A stretch of DNA of 64,000 nt from Nymphaea colorata. Lineage: Eukaryota > Streptophyta > Magnoliopsida > Nymphaeales > Nymphaeaceae. The stretch lies in NCBI RefSeq assembly GCF_008831285.2, contig NC_045148.1, positions 1,612,001-1,676,000 of the forward strand. The letters are read 5' to 3'. Below the pieces are notes generated by a model. That model did no database searches. It was not told where the DNA came from and worked only from the letters and a program-made list of their open reading frames with translations. Shown here piece by piece: positions 22,013-35,500 of the stretch. The position numbers were made by a program, and so were the translations under genes. How positions within the stretch are numbered: position 1 is the stretch's first letter; the number at the start of each line of letters is the position of its first letter.

Positions 22013-23430
22013 CAAGCACAGAAGCGACCCTTCACTCTCACGGAAACTGCATTCTCCTTGTGTGTTATTATTTCGTCTTGTGGTTGGTGAGGGTCTGGTT
22101 TTCCTTTTATTCATTGTGTATTGTGGGGGGGGATTCAATGTAAGTTATTTTTAGGTTCAACTGCCAGAAAGATGTGGTGCAACTGGGATTAAAATATTGA
22201 TCTAAAATTGATTTCGAATGAACCAGAGAGGCGTCATGGTCATGCATGCTGTTATACTAATAAAATATTTAATCACTTTCTGAAGAGGCGTAGTTTCTTG
22301 TGCTGAAATGTTGTTTTGCTGCTGTGAAAAAAAGTGAGCTTTGAAGTTGATGCAATAATTGCAGTGGAACTATGTTTAAATATATTCAAGTAACATAAAT
22401 AAATAAATAAAATGTAGCATAAAAGACAAAGAAGATGATGTCAGTCCGTCTCTGTTCATCTTATTGCCAGGAAATTGGAATGGCTGGTCAATCGTTCGCG
22501 TCTCTATACATGGTTAATGTTTTGGATCTGAAAATCAAGTTGCCGTCAAGTTGGGTTAGGTTGAACTACTGGTCAAGAAATTGGGTCTTGCTTGTTCTTT
22601 TTAACGAGTCCAGGAGTTAGGTGGATCCATGCCTTTTGCCCGGTTTGAATGATCGAAAAGGTGAGAAGACTGATACATGACATCAGAGGCCGTTCGGGAG
22701 AAAATGAACTTGTTTTTGGATCCAAAAGCAGGAGTACTATTACTATATATATATATTTTTGTGTGTAAATGGCTTGGAAAAGAGTAAATAGCTCATGGCT
22801 CGGACCCATCATTCAAAGCCCGTTGCACTCACTAAGACCCAATTAGCCACACTCCCTTGACGAAATAACTGCCTTAAATGTCCTCCATTAAAACACAAGA
22901 CCATGGAAATTATCTATCTACCTATATATATATAGGGAGAGGGAGGGAAAGAAATGGAAAGAAAGGTCTTTCCTATGTTTGGATGACTAAACGAAAGGAA
23001 GTTGAGGAGAAGGAAATGATATTTTAATATAATTCTAATCGCTCAGAAAATAGAGACATTGGAAAGAAAATGAATGGATGATCATTCTCTTTCCTTTCTT
23101 CTACTTTTCCTCCCTATTCCCTTCCTTCCTTTTCCATTTCTTTCCCTTTCTTTCCCTTCATCCAAACATAGCGTTAATGTCCAGGAAAACGCCTGCTCGG
23201 GGGTTACCCAAATTTTATACAAAAGAAACATGATAGGTACAAAAAAGAACAGGAATGAGCATTTAGCAACACTAAAAAACCTGCGCAAGAGAAAACCAGC
23301 CCCAATGACAAAACGGATCAACAGAGAAGCAAATCAGCTATTGTTAGGAGGGAACCACATCTTGTCCTGACGCCCCCCATTCTTTGAAGTGAGTCTCGCT
23401 ATGATAATAAGCAACAGGGCAAGAAGCTCT
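22013..23430. other. Intergenic, AT-rich with purine/pyrimidine tracts
   Basis: No gene found. There is a short TA run near 22744-22757, GA-rich sequence at 22933-22965 and CT-rich sequence at 23085-23160, partly complementary to each other (both arms relate to CTATGTTTGGATG-like words at 22972 and 23158). This suggests a diverged inverted-repeat element. Confidence 0.35.
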
Positions 23431-23439
23431 GATGATACA

Positions 23440-24665
23440 TCACCAAAAATCTGATTTAGACTCCCCTTGCCATCTCTGAATGCCACCAAAATGAGCAAGT
23501 ATCTGGACATTAGCATCAAACATAACATATTTGACGTTATGATTATCTGAGAGCATGTTCTTTTTTATTTCTGGTATGACCAGAACATTGTTTAGTGTGA
23601 GAATTTGATGGCCAGTGGAGATCTTGACCATTCCAGTATGTGTAGTGGCAAGCTTTTCACCATTTCCAACCATTACTTTTTCATTTCCACAATATTTCGG
23701 CATGGAATAGAGATTACCTGGACTATCCGTGATATGGTTTGATGCTGCTCTTGCATCCATGAACCAGGTTTGATCTTGTTCATCAGCAATCTTTAAAGCA
23801 GCAAGGGCCTTTGGAACATCTTCAACTCGAAATGCCTGATTGAATATGTGTCAGCAGTGACTTAGCTTATTGCAAATTTGGCACATCATACCTTGTAGGG
23901 ATTTGCAAACTGTTTATTCTTTGGATCACCTTTTGTCCTGACATTTTCTGCTCATATTGTTGTTCGCTTCAGAGAATTCTCTTCCTACTGAATTGAAATT
24001 TTGCTTGTTGCGATTACTGTAGTGCATGGCAGTTGATCATTATTTCGTTACGCTGAGTGGTGGTTGATTTCAGCCTCTTCATCTTGAAGCGCATGTTGGT
24101 CTCATGAGCCTGCAGTAAGGCAACAACTTCGGCGTATTGCATGGTGAAAGGCCTTGTGAGCATGGAGGTGACAAACGCCTTATAGCCATCACCTAGGCCA
24201 TTTAATAACCAAAACAGTTTGATTTTGATCAGAAATAGGCTTGCCTATGGCAGCCAACTCATCGCAAATAGTCTTGGGCTATGGATAAGGTCTTTTTGCA
24301 ATAAAGTTGTGATCATTGGGTCAACGAGCTCTTGATTCATGAGCAAAGGCTGTAATAAGAGCATCTCATACTTCTTTTGAAGTCTCCCAACCAACAACTA
24401 AACCAATAACTTCTTTTGATAGAGTTTCCGTGATCCATCTCTTCAAAAGACAATCTCGGCCAAGAAGATGAGTTTTCCATAGTAGGAAATTTGATTGATT
24501 CAGCTTTAGTGAGACGGAGTTTGCCATGTTAAGACTATAGGGGTGTAGATACTTAGCTTCCACGGTCTGGTGGTTGATCGAAACCCTTCCTTAGAAGATG
24601 GATGCCTGCTCCGAATCACCACTAAAGGTAGCACGCTGCCCTTAAGATCGAGCACTCTAATACCA
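23440..24665 (-). mobile_element. Truncated Ty1/copia retrotransposon (gag and protease remnants)
   Basis: Read on the - strand, the order is a tRNA-iMet-type primer-binding site (24665-24645, TGGTATTAGAGTG), a gag start with MANSVSLKLNQSNFLLWK (24366-24563), a middle gag piece with FVTSMLTRP and QYAEVVALLQAHE, a decayed zinc knuckle (CQICNKLSH) and the aspartic protease region (23440-23760) with WFMDARAASNHIT and VLVIPEIKKNMLS. Frames are interrupted by stops and shifts. The protease active site normally reads DSGA but is DARA here. Integrase, reverse transcriptase and RNase H are absent, so the copy cannot move by itself. Confidence 0.8.
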
Positions 24666-24800
24666 TAAAAATGAAAAAGAGAAACTTAACATGGTTCAGT
24701 ACTCAATACCTACATCCACAATAGCCCTCACAGAATGTGAGAGACGCACTATCTACATCATTTAAATAATACAGATTCGTTACAAGGAGATTTTTTGCCA
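24666..24800 (-). mobile_element. Probable 5' LTR fragment of the copia element
   Basis: Immediately upstream (on the - strand) of the primer-binding site. It contains TGTAACGAATCTG and ATTGAGTACTGAACCATG, followed by a pyrimidine-rich end just before the PBS. The outer LTR border is not defined and no second LTR was found. Confidence 0.4.
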
Positions 24801-25108
24801 CTTTTATCATATCAATCTCCTTGACTTCACCATTGAAAGTTACAATCACTTGAAGGATTTTAGCAATATAATTTTGGCATACTCAGGTGACAGCTTTAGC
24901 TGTAATGCTATCTTGGCCAGCTTGCACAGTGGTGGATTTTGCAGACAAGGATGGAGGTGTCTTTCGATGATCTAGTCGTCCAGTCTAGAAAGAGGCAAGA
25001 TCATTTCGACCATCTTCGACAAGTCCTCTTTGCAGCTTCATAATTATCAAGTGATTTTTGCCTTATCGTTGACAATATCCACCTTATTTCTGTTCTTGGC
25101 CACGCCTT

Positions 25109-25760
25109 CTAGCCAATATGAAAGAAACATTTACGCCTCATTCCTTGCACCATGAGCATTGAAGATTTTAGAGCAGAATTTTGATTGCTGTGCCTCGACC
25201 TCAACAACAGAGCTGCATTCTTTTTGCCCTTCCATTTCATTCCTTCTAAAACCCTTTTGCAGGTAGTCCATACATCAGCATTGATGCCCTTAGCTCCCCA
25301 GTCCTCTCTTCCTCCATGAGCTATCTGGTTTAGCCTCCAAACTACAGTTTGAAAGGTCATAGACCAGCACTCATGGAGCCTTTTCTGTTTTATTCTAACC
25401 TCTGACAAAGCTTTAGCTTCCTTATCCATCGTCCACCATGGAATCCCTTTCCTTCCAAATCTCTTCACTACGCCACTCCACACATTTTGTGATATGGGAC
25501 ACACTGTTAGACTGTGGAGGTTGCTCTTCTCCCCATTGTAACACCTGATTGTCATGAGAATTCCAAATTTTTAGAGTCGATCTTGGGTGGGGAGGTTGTT
25601 GTTACAAGCTATATAAGTAAACCAACTTGCTCTTGATGGAGTGCTTGGATTCCATAAACACTTTCTCCAGTTTTCCTTGATTTCCTTTCTCCTTATCATT
25701 TCCAATATTGCACTACCTTTCAAACTTTTGGGTGAACAATCAGTCCACACTAAATACAAC
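25109..25760 (-). mobile_element. LINE reverse-transcriptase C-terminal fragment (zf-RVT region)
   Basis: On the - strand 25759-25571 gives WRKCLWNPSTPSRASWF and ACNNNLPTQDRL, the pattern of the zf-RVT domain that ends plant LINE reverse transcriptases. After a frame break, 25555-25109 continues with NLHSLTVCPISQNVW and VVWRLNQIAHGGRED, the usual downstream part. The copy is broken and lacks endonuclease and polymerase. Confidence 0.7.
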
Positions 25761-26332
25761 TATTATGTTTTCTACAACAAATGTTCAACTACATCAAGTT
25801 TGAGACTCAGGGGGTTTGGATTATACAAAGTGAAAATAGTATCTCGAACCTTTGCGTGTATCTGGATTTGGATATTTATCAGATTCAGCCAGAAAATCGA
25901 TATGGATTATGGATTTCAAACTTGGTTACTAGCGATTCGTATTATCATGTTGGATCCAGTTAAAATTTGAATTACATATCAAACAGGAAGCAAACCAGGG
26001 ACCTTACTAAAAGTAGACCCCAGATTTACCATTGATCGCAAATGGACGATGAGACAGGAAATTGAAGCACGCACTTATAGTCTCATTATAATTTATAAAT
26101 ATTCTCTTGCGTTAAATTCTTAAAAAATAAAATTACTCGTCAAAGTTTTTTTTGTATCACGTAATTGACGTGCTGTTAAGAATAAATTTATATTTTAATG
26201 TTATCTGCACATGAACATACTTAGATTCTTCTGATAATTCAAATTCATACCCAAAGAGAGTTCATGGACTGCATATACGTACACCTTCCTCCCTTTTATG
26301 ATCTATGATCAAGAAATCCTTTTATCTTTATC

Positions 26333-26395
<63 letters not shown>

Positions 26396-29300
26396 TAAAG
26401 TATAGATATTTGTTAGAAAGTCCTAACTGTGATTACTGCACTATCCCCAGCGGGCTCCTGCCTGCCTTCTTTAAGTTATCGATCTTTTCCGATTCCTTAC
26501 AAAACGTTTATACCAGCTCTCTGCAATTTCCGGCGAATGGCCAGAAAATCATCAGAAGACGGGGAAGAGCCATTCTTATTTTCCCGCACCATGAGTTTAG
26601 AATTCATCATCTGTTAACCATGGGCATGACTCATGAGGGGAATGAATTAATGCACATATATACGCCCATAATGATCTTTTTGTCAACCATAAAATAAATG
26701 TCGGCGTTCAATTATAAAAATTCTTACGGGTATGAACCGATAGTATAAAAGAGAAAAACATTCATGATAAAATGAGCCAACAACTCAAGGTGGAACAGTA
26801 GTGAATAATTTAAATTTGTGTTGATAGATATATGTAATATAACAGTTTTACAATCCATGACGCAAAGAATAGTCGACTACACCGAATTAATGTTCAAACA
26901 GTCGATACATATTTAATTTCAATATACAAATGAAAATTATATCTGCATTCATATTATATACCATCATTGAGTTTCTTTCTCTGTTTTTGGAAGAAATGAT
27001 CAAATTAATGCACGAGAGTTAACAGGAGGACTTAAATTTTAAATATTCAAAGTATTCCAACCCCAAGTTCCGATAAAGTTGGATCATGGTCGTACTTTTC
27101 TGAACTAAACATGCAATTCTCTTTCAATGTAAAGTTTTTAATAAAAAAGGCCCTAAAAGTATTCCAACTCCAAGATCCCATAAAATTAGGTTGCGACCTT
27201 ATTTTGCTAAACTTATAGGACTGGGGTTCCTTTTTTGCTTTTATAATTCTAATAAAGAAGAATCTGTTTGTTGAAGTTTAATTTGCTTTTTAGTACTGGA
27301 GTTTGATGATAAATCATCTGAGAATATTCCCGTCCTTGGATATAAACAATTGTATATTTCTAATTTTATAGTACAAAAAAATGCCTAATTATCCAGAAAG
27401 TCAAACCAGTCATGCGCCATGGCACATGTAGGCTTGTGTGGGCAACTGACCACATAAACCCGCACATATTGCTTATATATATGTTAATATCTCAAAAACT
27501 TCTACTTAATTATATGTCGATTGGCCCTTAAAGGCTAGAATTTAAAAGATTAGTACCCTCAACTTCAAGCTTTTGGCCTCATATCTGACTCAATTGGTGA
27601 ATTTGCTGATTTCACAAATTCAGATGAATAGGTCGTGAATATATATATGCGGAAAATATTTAAAACTCAATTTTAAAAAATAAATGAAAAATACATAAAA
27701 TAAATAAAACAAACATTTAAAAATAGAATAAAAATTAGTGAAAAATCTGACATACAATACTTTAGACACTTGAGACCCTACACTTGTCCAATTTTGCAAA
27801 AAGGAGCAATGGGACTTCTAATCCAACTGATGCTAAAAATTCTGGAATAGCAAAAGACAATTCACATGTTATGCTGTTGACATGGTAAGGTCCGATCGAC
27901 TTTTTAACAGAGGGGTATTTTGGTAACTCTAAAGGGTGAAAAATTTGCCAACTTCCTTGAAAAATATTTCGTTGTTTTGATAGTTTATTATTTGCACAAT
28001 GCATATCGTGTTGCCTTGAACGTCAAATTTATAAAATAGGTTATCTTTTTGCTTTCTAGGAACGCGGTTCAGCTCTTTTTCTTCCCTTTTAAAATAAGAA
28101 GGCGAAGGGGGGCCAAAAGGGTGGTCATCTATATGGTAGACATTATATTTAAAATATTATGAGAAGGGCCTTCATCTATGTTTTCTCTAAGTGTTTGAGA
28201 AAAATGGGATCTCTAAGTGTTTGGTAATCAATCAAACATGAAGGCTGGATTGATTTGCCTGTATTGAACTCTAAACTTCTTAGCATAAAAGAATTAGCTC
28301 CTTTCATCTTCTACTGTGACAATTGAGAACAAAACGTCACGTTCTCTTAAGTTATGACCATAGTTAGACCCCGGCGATATAAAATATACATCAAAACTAA
28401 GATCCTTAATTTGGTTTCGTATAGGATCTCAACTTGTGGGCAGTTGATTTTTATAACTCCCGTGACATTGAATTCTGGGCGGGGGACTTCATGGCAAAGA
28501 GCTTAAGATACATGGCTTGTTTTCGGTGTCTTAGATGTTTCAACTTGCTCACAAGTGACCCCTTTCTCCCTCATTTTACAGCACAGGAGGTTGACGTCTC
28601 CAACACTCGAAATAGAAACTGACCGTCTACCAACCCCTACCTCAAAATGTTACACCAACCACCTCAGAGACCACTACATGTCGGATTTGGTAAAAAACAA
28701 CATCCGGTTACTAATCAAATGCAGGCTCATTGTGCAGTATAGATAAGTGAATCCAAAATCGAGTTTGAGATCTGCTAGGAACTGGACTGAACTACATGCA
28801 TTAGGATTGGATTCTGTCTTAGAACTTGGAACATCGAATCCAATCGAAATTCAAGTCCAAAGCTGACTACATATATCTAATTAGGTCAGATCTGACCTGA
28901 TCTTACTTAAGAGTCTTGTTAGCTGTGAGGGAAGACAAGCTCCTTGTCCTTTGCTAAGAGAAAGAAAGAAAGAACGTAAAGTTGAGCGAATTTTTAGAAA
29001 GGAAAGGTGTTACAGTCTTTCAGGTGGCGACCTACGTTGCCGAAACCGATCGACAGGTGGGTATCGATACCTTTTCTCCCCTGTACTGCCATTATCCTTG
29101 CCACCGAATGAATTTTAGTTTGTAAGGTAACAATCAAGTTCCTGATCTCCAGAATTCTTACTAGAAACACCAGTAGAGAGAACCCAAGAATCATGAACTT
29201 GGTTCTGTTTCTTAATGTCTCCCAATCTGTGAAGAAAGCTGTGAGATCATGATCTTGTTTGATGAAATCCAGAACAAGTTACTGATTTGGTATATTTGGT

Positions 29301-32079
29301 AGCGTCAGTTGGTGGGCCTGATGGAGATCCAACTAATAAGGCATTAAAAAATTTAGCGCAAGGGTTGGTGCTGCTGCATCTGTTTGGAGATAATGGAGTA
29401 GGTCGCTCCGCTCGTTAGGCTAACTAACATATACCATTTTGCAACAACTACATGTACCTTTCTTCCAAACTTGGTTGGATCTGCTCTCCTGGCATTCAGT
29501 ACATGAGAATCCAACAAAGACTACTCATACGTCAATCTTACTGTTGCCCACGACTCAACTCTATCTTCTGTCAACTAGTGGATTGGGTCTCCCAGGTCAT
29601 CATGCAGACATCTAAATCACCAAACACCTCTCTCTCTCTCTAAAAACTTACTCCTCTCTCTTTTACTCACTGTTGATCTTGGCTGAGAATGTGGTTTCAT
29701 TTTGCTGGTCATATGAACATTACCACAATGCATGGGAAGTTAAGAATAAAGATGTCAACAGATCGGATTCGAACTGACTGCACCCTCAGTTATATCGGGC
29801 TTGTCGGACGTTCACGTATTCATATTCAAATATGGATAAGGAAAAGTTTATACCATATCTGAATTCAATCCTTAAATTTACACATCAAACCTTATCCTAA
29901 CATGAATTCTAGATTCACATCCGAATCTCGACTGCATCATATGTATACTTAATTTGAATTCAATGAGGCTTTTATTTAAAACTGAATCTGAATCGATGAC
30001 CAGATGTCATATCTTACATCTGAATCTAATCTTATTTCTCAATATGATGTTAAATCTTTTACATATTCAATTTTCATAAGATCTATCAACCTTGTTAGGT
30101 AAAAACCATATGTTCAAATCATGATTTTGCCTTGTAAAATCATGATATGGGCATGCATGTGCAAGATCTTGCAGGTCAAGAGTCAAAAGAGAGCTCATGA
30201 GAGGGTACAATAAGTGATTAAGACAGAGAGAGAGAGGGCAATTTCAGCTTATGTATGAAACGCCGGATGGATGGCCGTTTACTTGGTGTTAAAGAAAGAA
30301 GAGACACCTGGACCTAGTTGGCAGACAGGGACCCGATAGTTTTAGCATTAAAGGCAGATAGATGCTTTCTTTTAGCCCTTCATTTCTTCTAAACCTTCTG
30401 CAAAATTCTCTTGTGACAGAATCCTTTTCCATGGTGACTGCCCTCTCCACCACAGTGGCTGAGCTTCCCCAAGTCGATTCAGATTCAGCAGCAGCATGAG
30501 TCGAGCTGGCTTTCTGGGCAAAGAAGCCGATCCCAACGTGAGCTTTAGAAATTAGAGTCAAAAGTTGGTCTATTAAATAATGATTTCCCAATAGTTTAAG
30601 AAAAAAGATCATCAAAAGAAAAAAACAGAGTGGCAAAGCCGAATTTCCTTGACACAAACATCTCCACAGAAATAAAGAAGATGTACACACCTCTCTCTTT
30701 CTCATTTTTTTCGTGGCTCAAAGCTGTGACAGCTATTCCCGATGGATGTGCTGAGCATCTCATTGGCCATTTCCGTAGAAAACTCCAAACTCAGGCCCCT
30801 CCCTCCCCTTCATCTTTTCTACAACTGGCTCCATGAATCATGAAACAGTTCTCTCTCTCTCTCTCTATCTCTATCTCCCTTGCCAACTGTTTCCCAAAAG
30901 AAATTAAAAGCGTTACAGAAATCAGCATAAAATTTGGCCTGAATTTGCAGATATAGGCGACTTTGGAGTGTCGCGGCTAAACGTTTTTTAGTTCTTAGAT
31001 GTATTTATGATTTTTTAAGTATTTAATAAATATTATAATATTTTAACCATTCACTACCCAGTTCAGCTGAATTACTAAATCGGGCAGTCAGCAGCTTGGC
31101 CGATTTTTTTTTAAACTAATATTCTAGCATTCGTTTTTACCAAACGATGAAAATGTGGGCAATCCTGCATCTCTCAAATATCTCAAGGAGAGACCTGCTA
31201 ATCCTTCTGTTTCTGTATTCCTGCATCAGGTGGTGTATTGGAAGAGCATAGAGCACTGTCAACCCCGATTTTCAAGTGCCTTCAAGCTTTTGAAATTAGT
31301 AATTTGCTGGTAACGATGCACCAACGCGAGAGAGAGATAGAGAGAGAGAGACTTATGGGGTTCAAACTTCACTGTAAGTATGGGAAGAAGAAGAGAGAAC
31401 AGGGAAAGTAGCTGTGAAAGGAAATGTGGATGGTAACTGCTTATTAATTAAAGACAACGATTTTAAAATGAAAGGTTACAGACGGTCGGCCTAAAAATTA
31501 GCAGACTGCCTTAATATAGTTACCAGTGGCTTTTCTATACAGTTAGAGGCTTCTTACAGTAAGAGATTCTGTCAGAAAATTGATCCACCATTATGGCAGG
31601 CCTTTAATATCGAGAAATCGCCACCCATCTTAAGAGATCGCCATCGGTGCCAGTCGTGTACTCCTTGATGTCATGTGATCCCACCTCTCCTCGCCTCCCT
31701 ACCCTTTGCTCCTCTCACCAAACATGTGACTGAAGCCCCTTCCAAAACTGTGATGGAGACCAAAGAAAAGCTACAGTTCCACAAGCGCTTCCTACCTCTC
31801 CCCATTTCTCCCTTCTTCTTCCTCCCTCGATTCTTACTGGCCACTCTCTCACTATCCACATTGAACCCCACCAGCTTTCTCAGTGATCTCTCACAAACTC
31901 CTCCCTCTCTTCCTCTGAGTCCGCCTTCTGTAGCAAGCAGTGCTCAGACAGTGATACTGACTGTCGCTGAAACACAATAAACAAAAGGTTTCAGGCTTCT
32001 TGTTTGGCCCCACAACCACAGCGTTTTGCTGTCTCTCTCATCCATTCATTCACGCGTTCAATTAAAGCAAGTTAATACG
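25761..32079. other. Long gene-poor intergenic region
   Basis: I find no supportable gene over about 6.3 kb. The region is AT-rich with short random frames. It includes degenerate GATCTGAATCC-like sequence at 28780-28900 and 29760-30060 typical of decayed dispersed repeats, and CT/GA tracts at 29630-29640, 30850-30870 and 31330-31350. Confidence 0.5.
26336..26393. repeat. (TA)n microsatellite
   Basis: About 28 uninterrupted TA units, flanked by CTTTATCTTA on one side and AGATAAAG on the other, so the flanks are also roughly complementary. Confidence 0.95.
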
Positions 32080-32512
32080 ACGAACTCTCTCTCTCTCTCT
32101 CTGAGTATATTTAACAAATTTCTCGTTCCCTTCAGTTCTCCCTCATGAGTCTCTTCTCCATGTCTGCTGTCGTCGCCCTTCCGTAACTGTAAGCACCATG
32201 ACCCATCTGAGTCAGATCAAAAGGGAATTGGCTTCGCCGCCCAAATGATGAGGGAGAGAGGAGAGGAGGGAAGAGGGAGATTGGAGGAAGATAGACATTT
32301 TGTGTTATTTTTGTTCAGCGCACTTTTTAATTCCTCTTACTTTTCCATGTTGTTGGTTAAGCTTTCTACACGATCATTTTAGGTGGGTGCCGGGATTACT
32401 TCTCTTAGAGGAGTCTGAGAGAGAGAGAGAGAGACGGGGGGTGTTGTTTTCGGCCTTCTTGGGGAGAGAGTCTCCTCTGTCCCTCTCTCATTTCTCTTCT
32501 TCTCGGGGACTT
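32080..32512 (+). promoter_or_regulatory. CT/GA-rich promoter and 5' leader of the CESA gene
   Basis: Contains a CT run (about 32085-32102) and a GA run (about 32417-32434) just before the start codon. Such tracts are common in plant core promoters and leaders. The ORF extends upstream of the ATG at 32513, but that part is low-complexity and not CESA-like. Confidence 0.4.
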
Positions 32513-35500
32513 ATGGCTACCAATGGTCGGCTTATTGCTGGCTCTCACAACAGAAACGAGTTCATACTGATCAATGCCGAAGAACTAAACAAGGTACGCT
32601 CGATTTGGGGAAAAAAACCCATATTTGCCCTCTCAAATGCACCTTCTTATACACTTCGTGGAATGCCCGTTCGGCTAGGCCGTGTTCTTCTGTTTTACTG
32701 AATGCCCTGTGTCTTGGTGGATTCTGATTGTCGCAGGCGTCAAAATTTTATGTTACTTCTCATTTTTTCTTCTTTCAGCTTCTTTCCGCCCCCTCCCATC
32801 CACCCCCCTCCTTTCCATTTTTCCTCTTTTTTTGTTACGAAAAGATCGCAACCGTTATTTACGATTCCTTCTCGATTTTCTTTTGGTGTTGTTCAATTTT
32901 GCTTTTTTTCGTTTTTTTCTTCTCTCCGTGTCTACTTATCAAAATGCTAGTACCACTTGGCTAATTCTCTTTTTGAATATGTATTCAGGTGTCATCCTTT
33001 TTCTCTGCAGTTCCGTATTTTTTTTCTCTTGCCATTACTTTTTGCTGTATTTTTTTCTCCTTTTTTGCTTCAGCCTTCCTCAGTTTGACTCACAAATTAG
33101 TCGGTTTGTTTTCTATCTCAGGGCAAAACCGGTCATCTTTTCCGTTGGCCTTTGATTTAGGAAATTGCGCATGCTTCCTCCACTTTACTTTTAGTTCGCT
33201 TCCGCTTAGCCATTTAGATGGATGTGCTGACCAATCTAGCTTGGTGTTTGTGTTGCCCTTAGAGCTGAACCCACTTTGACATGCTGCTGTCTGAAATTGT
33301 TGATTTTCTGTTTCCTGTGTTGTGCTTGTGAGCTGACAGTCCACCTCTTGGATTTTTAGTTTGTATGGCCAGTTCTTATTACTATAGTTGGGTCTTCCTT
33401 TTCTCTTCGATGACGTGGATTATTGTTTTTTTTCAGCCAAAGACGAAAGAATTAAGTGGGCAGATCTGCCAGATTTGTGGAGATGGGATCGAAATAACAG
33501 TTGACGGAGAGCCTTTTGTGGCCTGTAATGAATGTGCCTTCCCTGTCTGTAGAACTTGCTATGAATATGAAAGGAGGGAGGGTACTCAGGCATGTCCACA
33601 GTGCAGAACTAGATATAAAAGGCATAAAGGTCAAACGTATTTTCACTTTATGTCTTCAAATTTTATCTGTCATATGGTAGAAACGTTTATGTGAAATAAG
33701 CTCTTCTTTCGTTTTTTTATTTTGTCAACACAATTTTTTGATACCTAAGGGTGAAGATAGAATCAAAAAGCTTCTATTTGGGCTAGAGATCTGCATATTC
33801 AAATGGACAATTTTTTTTTGTCACATTTTCAATGGTCTGAAAGGAAACGAACTTCTCAGTCCTGGGAAATTATGTGCATTTCAAGTAAAGATGTGACTTC
33901 TTTTCAGTGTGTATTTTCAATTGAATGTAGAGAAATTTGTTCTTTTCAGGTAGTCCTAGAGTCGATGGTGATGAAGAAGAAGATGATTTCGATGACTTGG
34001 AGAATGAATTTAGCTTTGGCGGTCATAGGAACCAAAATGATTCTCGGCAAATTGCTGAGTCAATGTTGCATGGCAGGCTCAATGTTGGTCGTAGTGATGC
34101 AGGGGACACATTTGGATCTCATGGCGCATCTGACATTCCACTCCTTACATACCGAGGAGAGGTACATAATTAACATGAATTATGCTTTTGGATGGTATTT
34201 TGGCATCTGCAGCTTTTCTCGTCTTAATAGTTTCTTGTGTTTTAATTCAGGATGCTGGAGTTCCTGATGATAGTCATGCACTTATTGTACCTCCATTTGC
34301 CGGGGGAAGCAGCAACCGTGTTCATCCTGTATCATTTCCAGATCAATCTGTGTCATGTATGTTGTCAGTATTTCGTGTGTATTTTTTGTTCTTGTAAGAC
34401 CGTGATTGATTCTTGATCTATATCTTTTGTATCGCAGCTGGGCCACCTAGGCCTTTGGATCCTAACAAAGATTTGGCAGTGTATGGTTATGGAAGTGTCA
34501 CATGGAAGGATCGAATGGAGGAGTGGAAGAAGAGGCAGAATAAATTGCAGATGGTTAGACATGAGAATGCAAATCCTGATGGTGATGAGCCAGATGATCT
34601 TGATTTGCCCACGTATGTATATTCCTTTTGTTTTGACAAACTTTTCTTTTGGGTAACATAATAGTGTTCTTCTAGTCGCATATCATATTTAGTGAACCTT
34701 GGATAGCTTGCTGGTAGTCATGTACTATATCTTTTTTATATTCACATTTATGAACTTCCTTTTATTTATTATTTACAGAAATGATGAAGGAAGGCAACCA
34801 TTATCCAGGAAGGTCCCCATTCCTTCAAGCAAAATAAATCCATACAGAATGATCATTGTACTGCGGCTTGTAGTCCTTGGCTTTTTTTTCCATTACAGAA
34901 TTCGTCATCCTGTTCCAAATGCATACGGACTGTGGCTTACTTCTGTTATTTGTGAGATATGGTTTGCTCTATCATGGATTCTTGATCAATTTCCTAAATG
35001 GTCTCCTATTGAGCGAGAAACGTACCTAGATCGACTGTCATTGAGGTACACAGCATTTGTAGGCTAACTGCTATACATAATTTTAATCCTTTTTGTGAAT
35101 GTATGTTTTTTGCCTTTCCTAAATAAGAACGACCACTTTGCATATCTTTAAGATTCTATGTTTGAATTCTCAGGTATGAAAGAGAGGGGAAGCCATCAGA
35201 GCTTGCTGATATTGACATTTTTGTCAGTACAGTGGATCCTATGAAGGAACCTCCATTGATTACTGCAAACACAGTGTTGTCTATTCTTGCAGTGGACTAT
35301 CCAGTTGAAAAAGTTGCTTGCTATGTCTCAGATGATGGTGCTGCCATGCTGACATTTGAAGCACTCTCAGAAACATCTGAGTTTGCTAGAAAATGGGTCC
35401 CATTCTGCAAAAAATACAGCATTGAACCTAGGGCTCCTGAATGGTACTTTGCACAGAAAATTGATTATCTTAAGGATAAGGTTCATCCAGATTTTATTAG

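Noticed and set aside
28980-29280. Possible copia gag/zinc-knuckle fragment on the - strand (GFGNVGRHLKDC)
   Set aside because: Only one partial motif is present and the first cysteines are missing. Not enough to call a mobile element.
30289-30705. 138-aa frame on the - strand
   Set aside because: It contains phrases such as AQKASSTHAAAESESTWG that look somewhat protein-like, but I recognise no family and see no neighbouring exons.
31675-31980. 101-aa Pro/Ser/Leu-rich frame on the + strand
   Set aside because: Translated from CT-rich sequence upstream of CESA, with mirror frames on the other strand and no conserved feature.
32300-32512. Upstream extension of the CESA first exon
   Set aside because: Not CESA-like, and derived from GA/CT-rich leader. 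The conserved start [17 protein letters not shown] lies at 32513.
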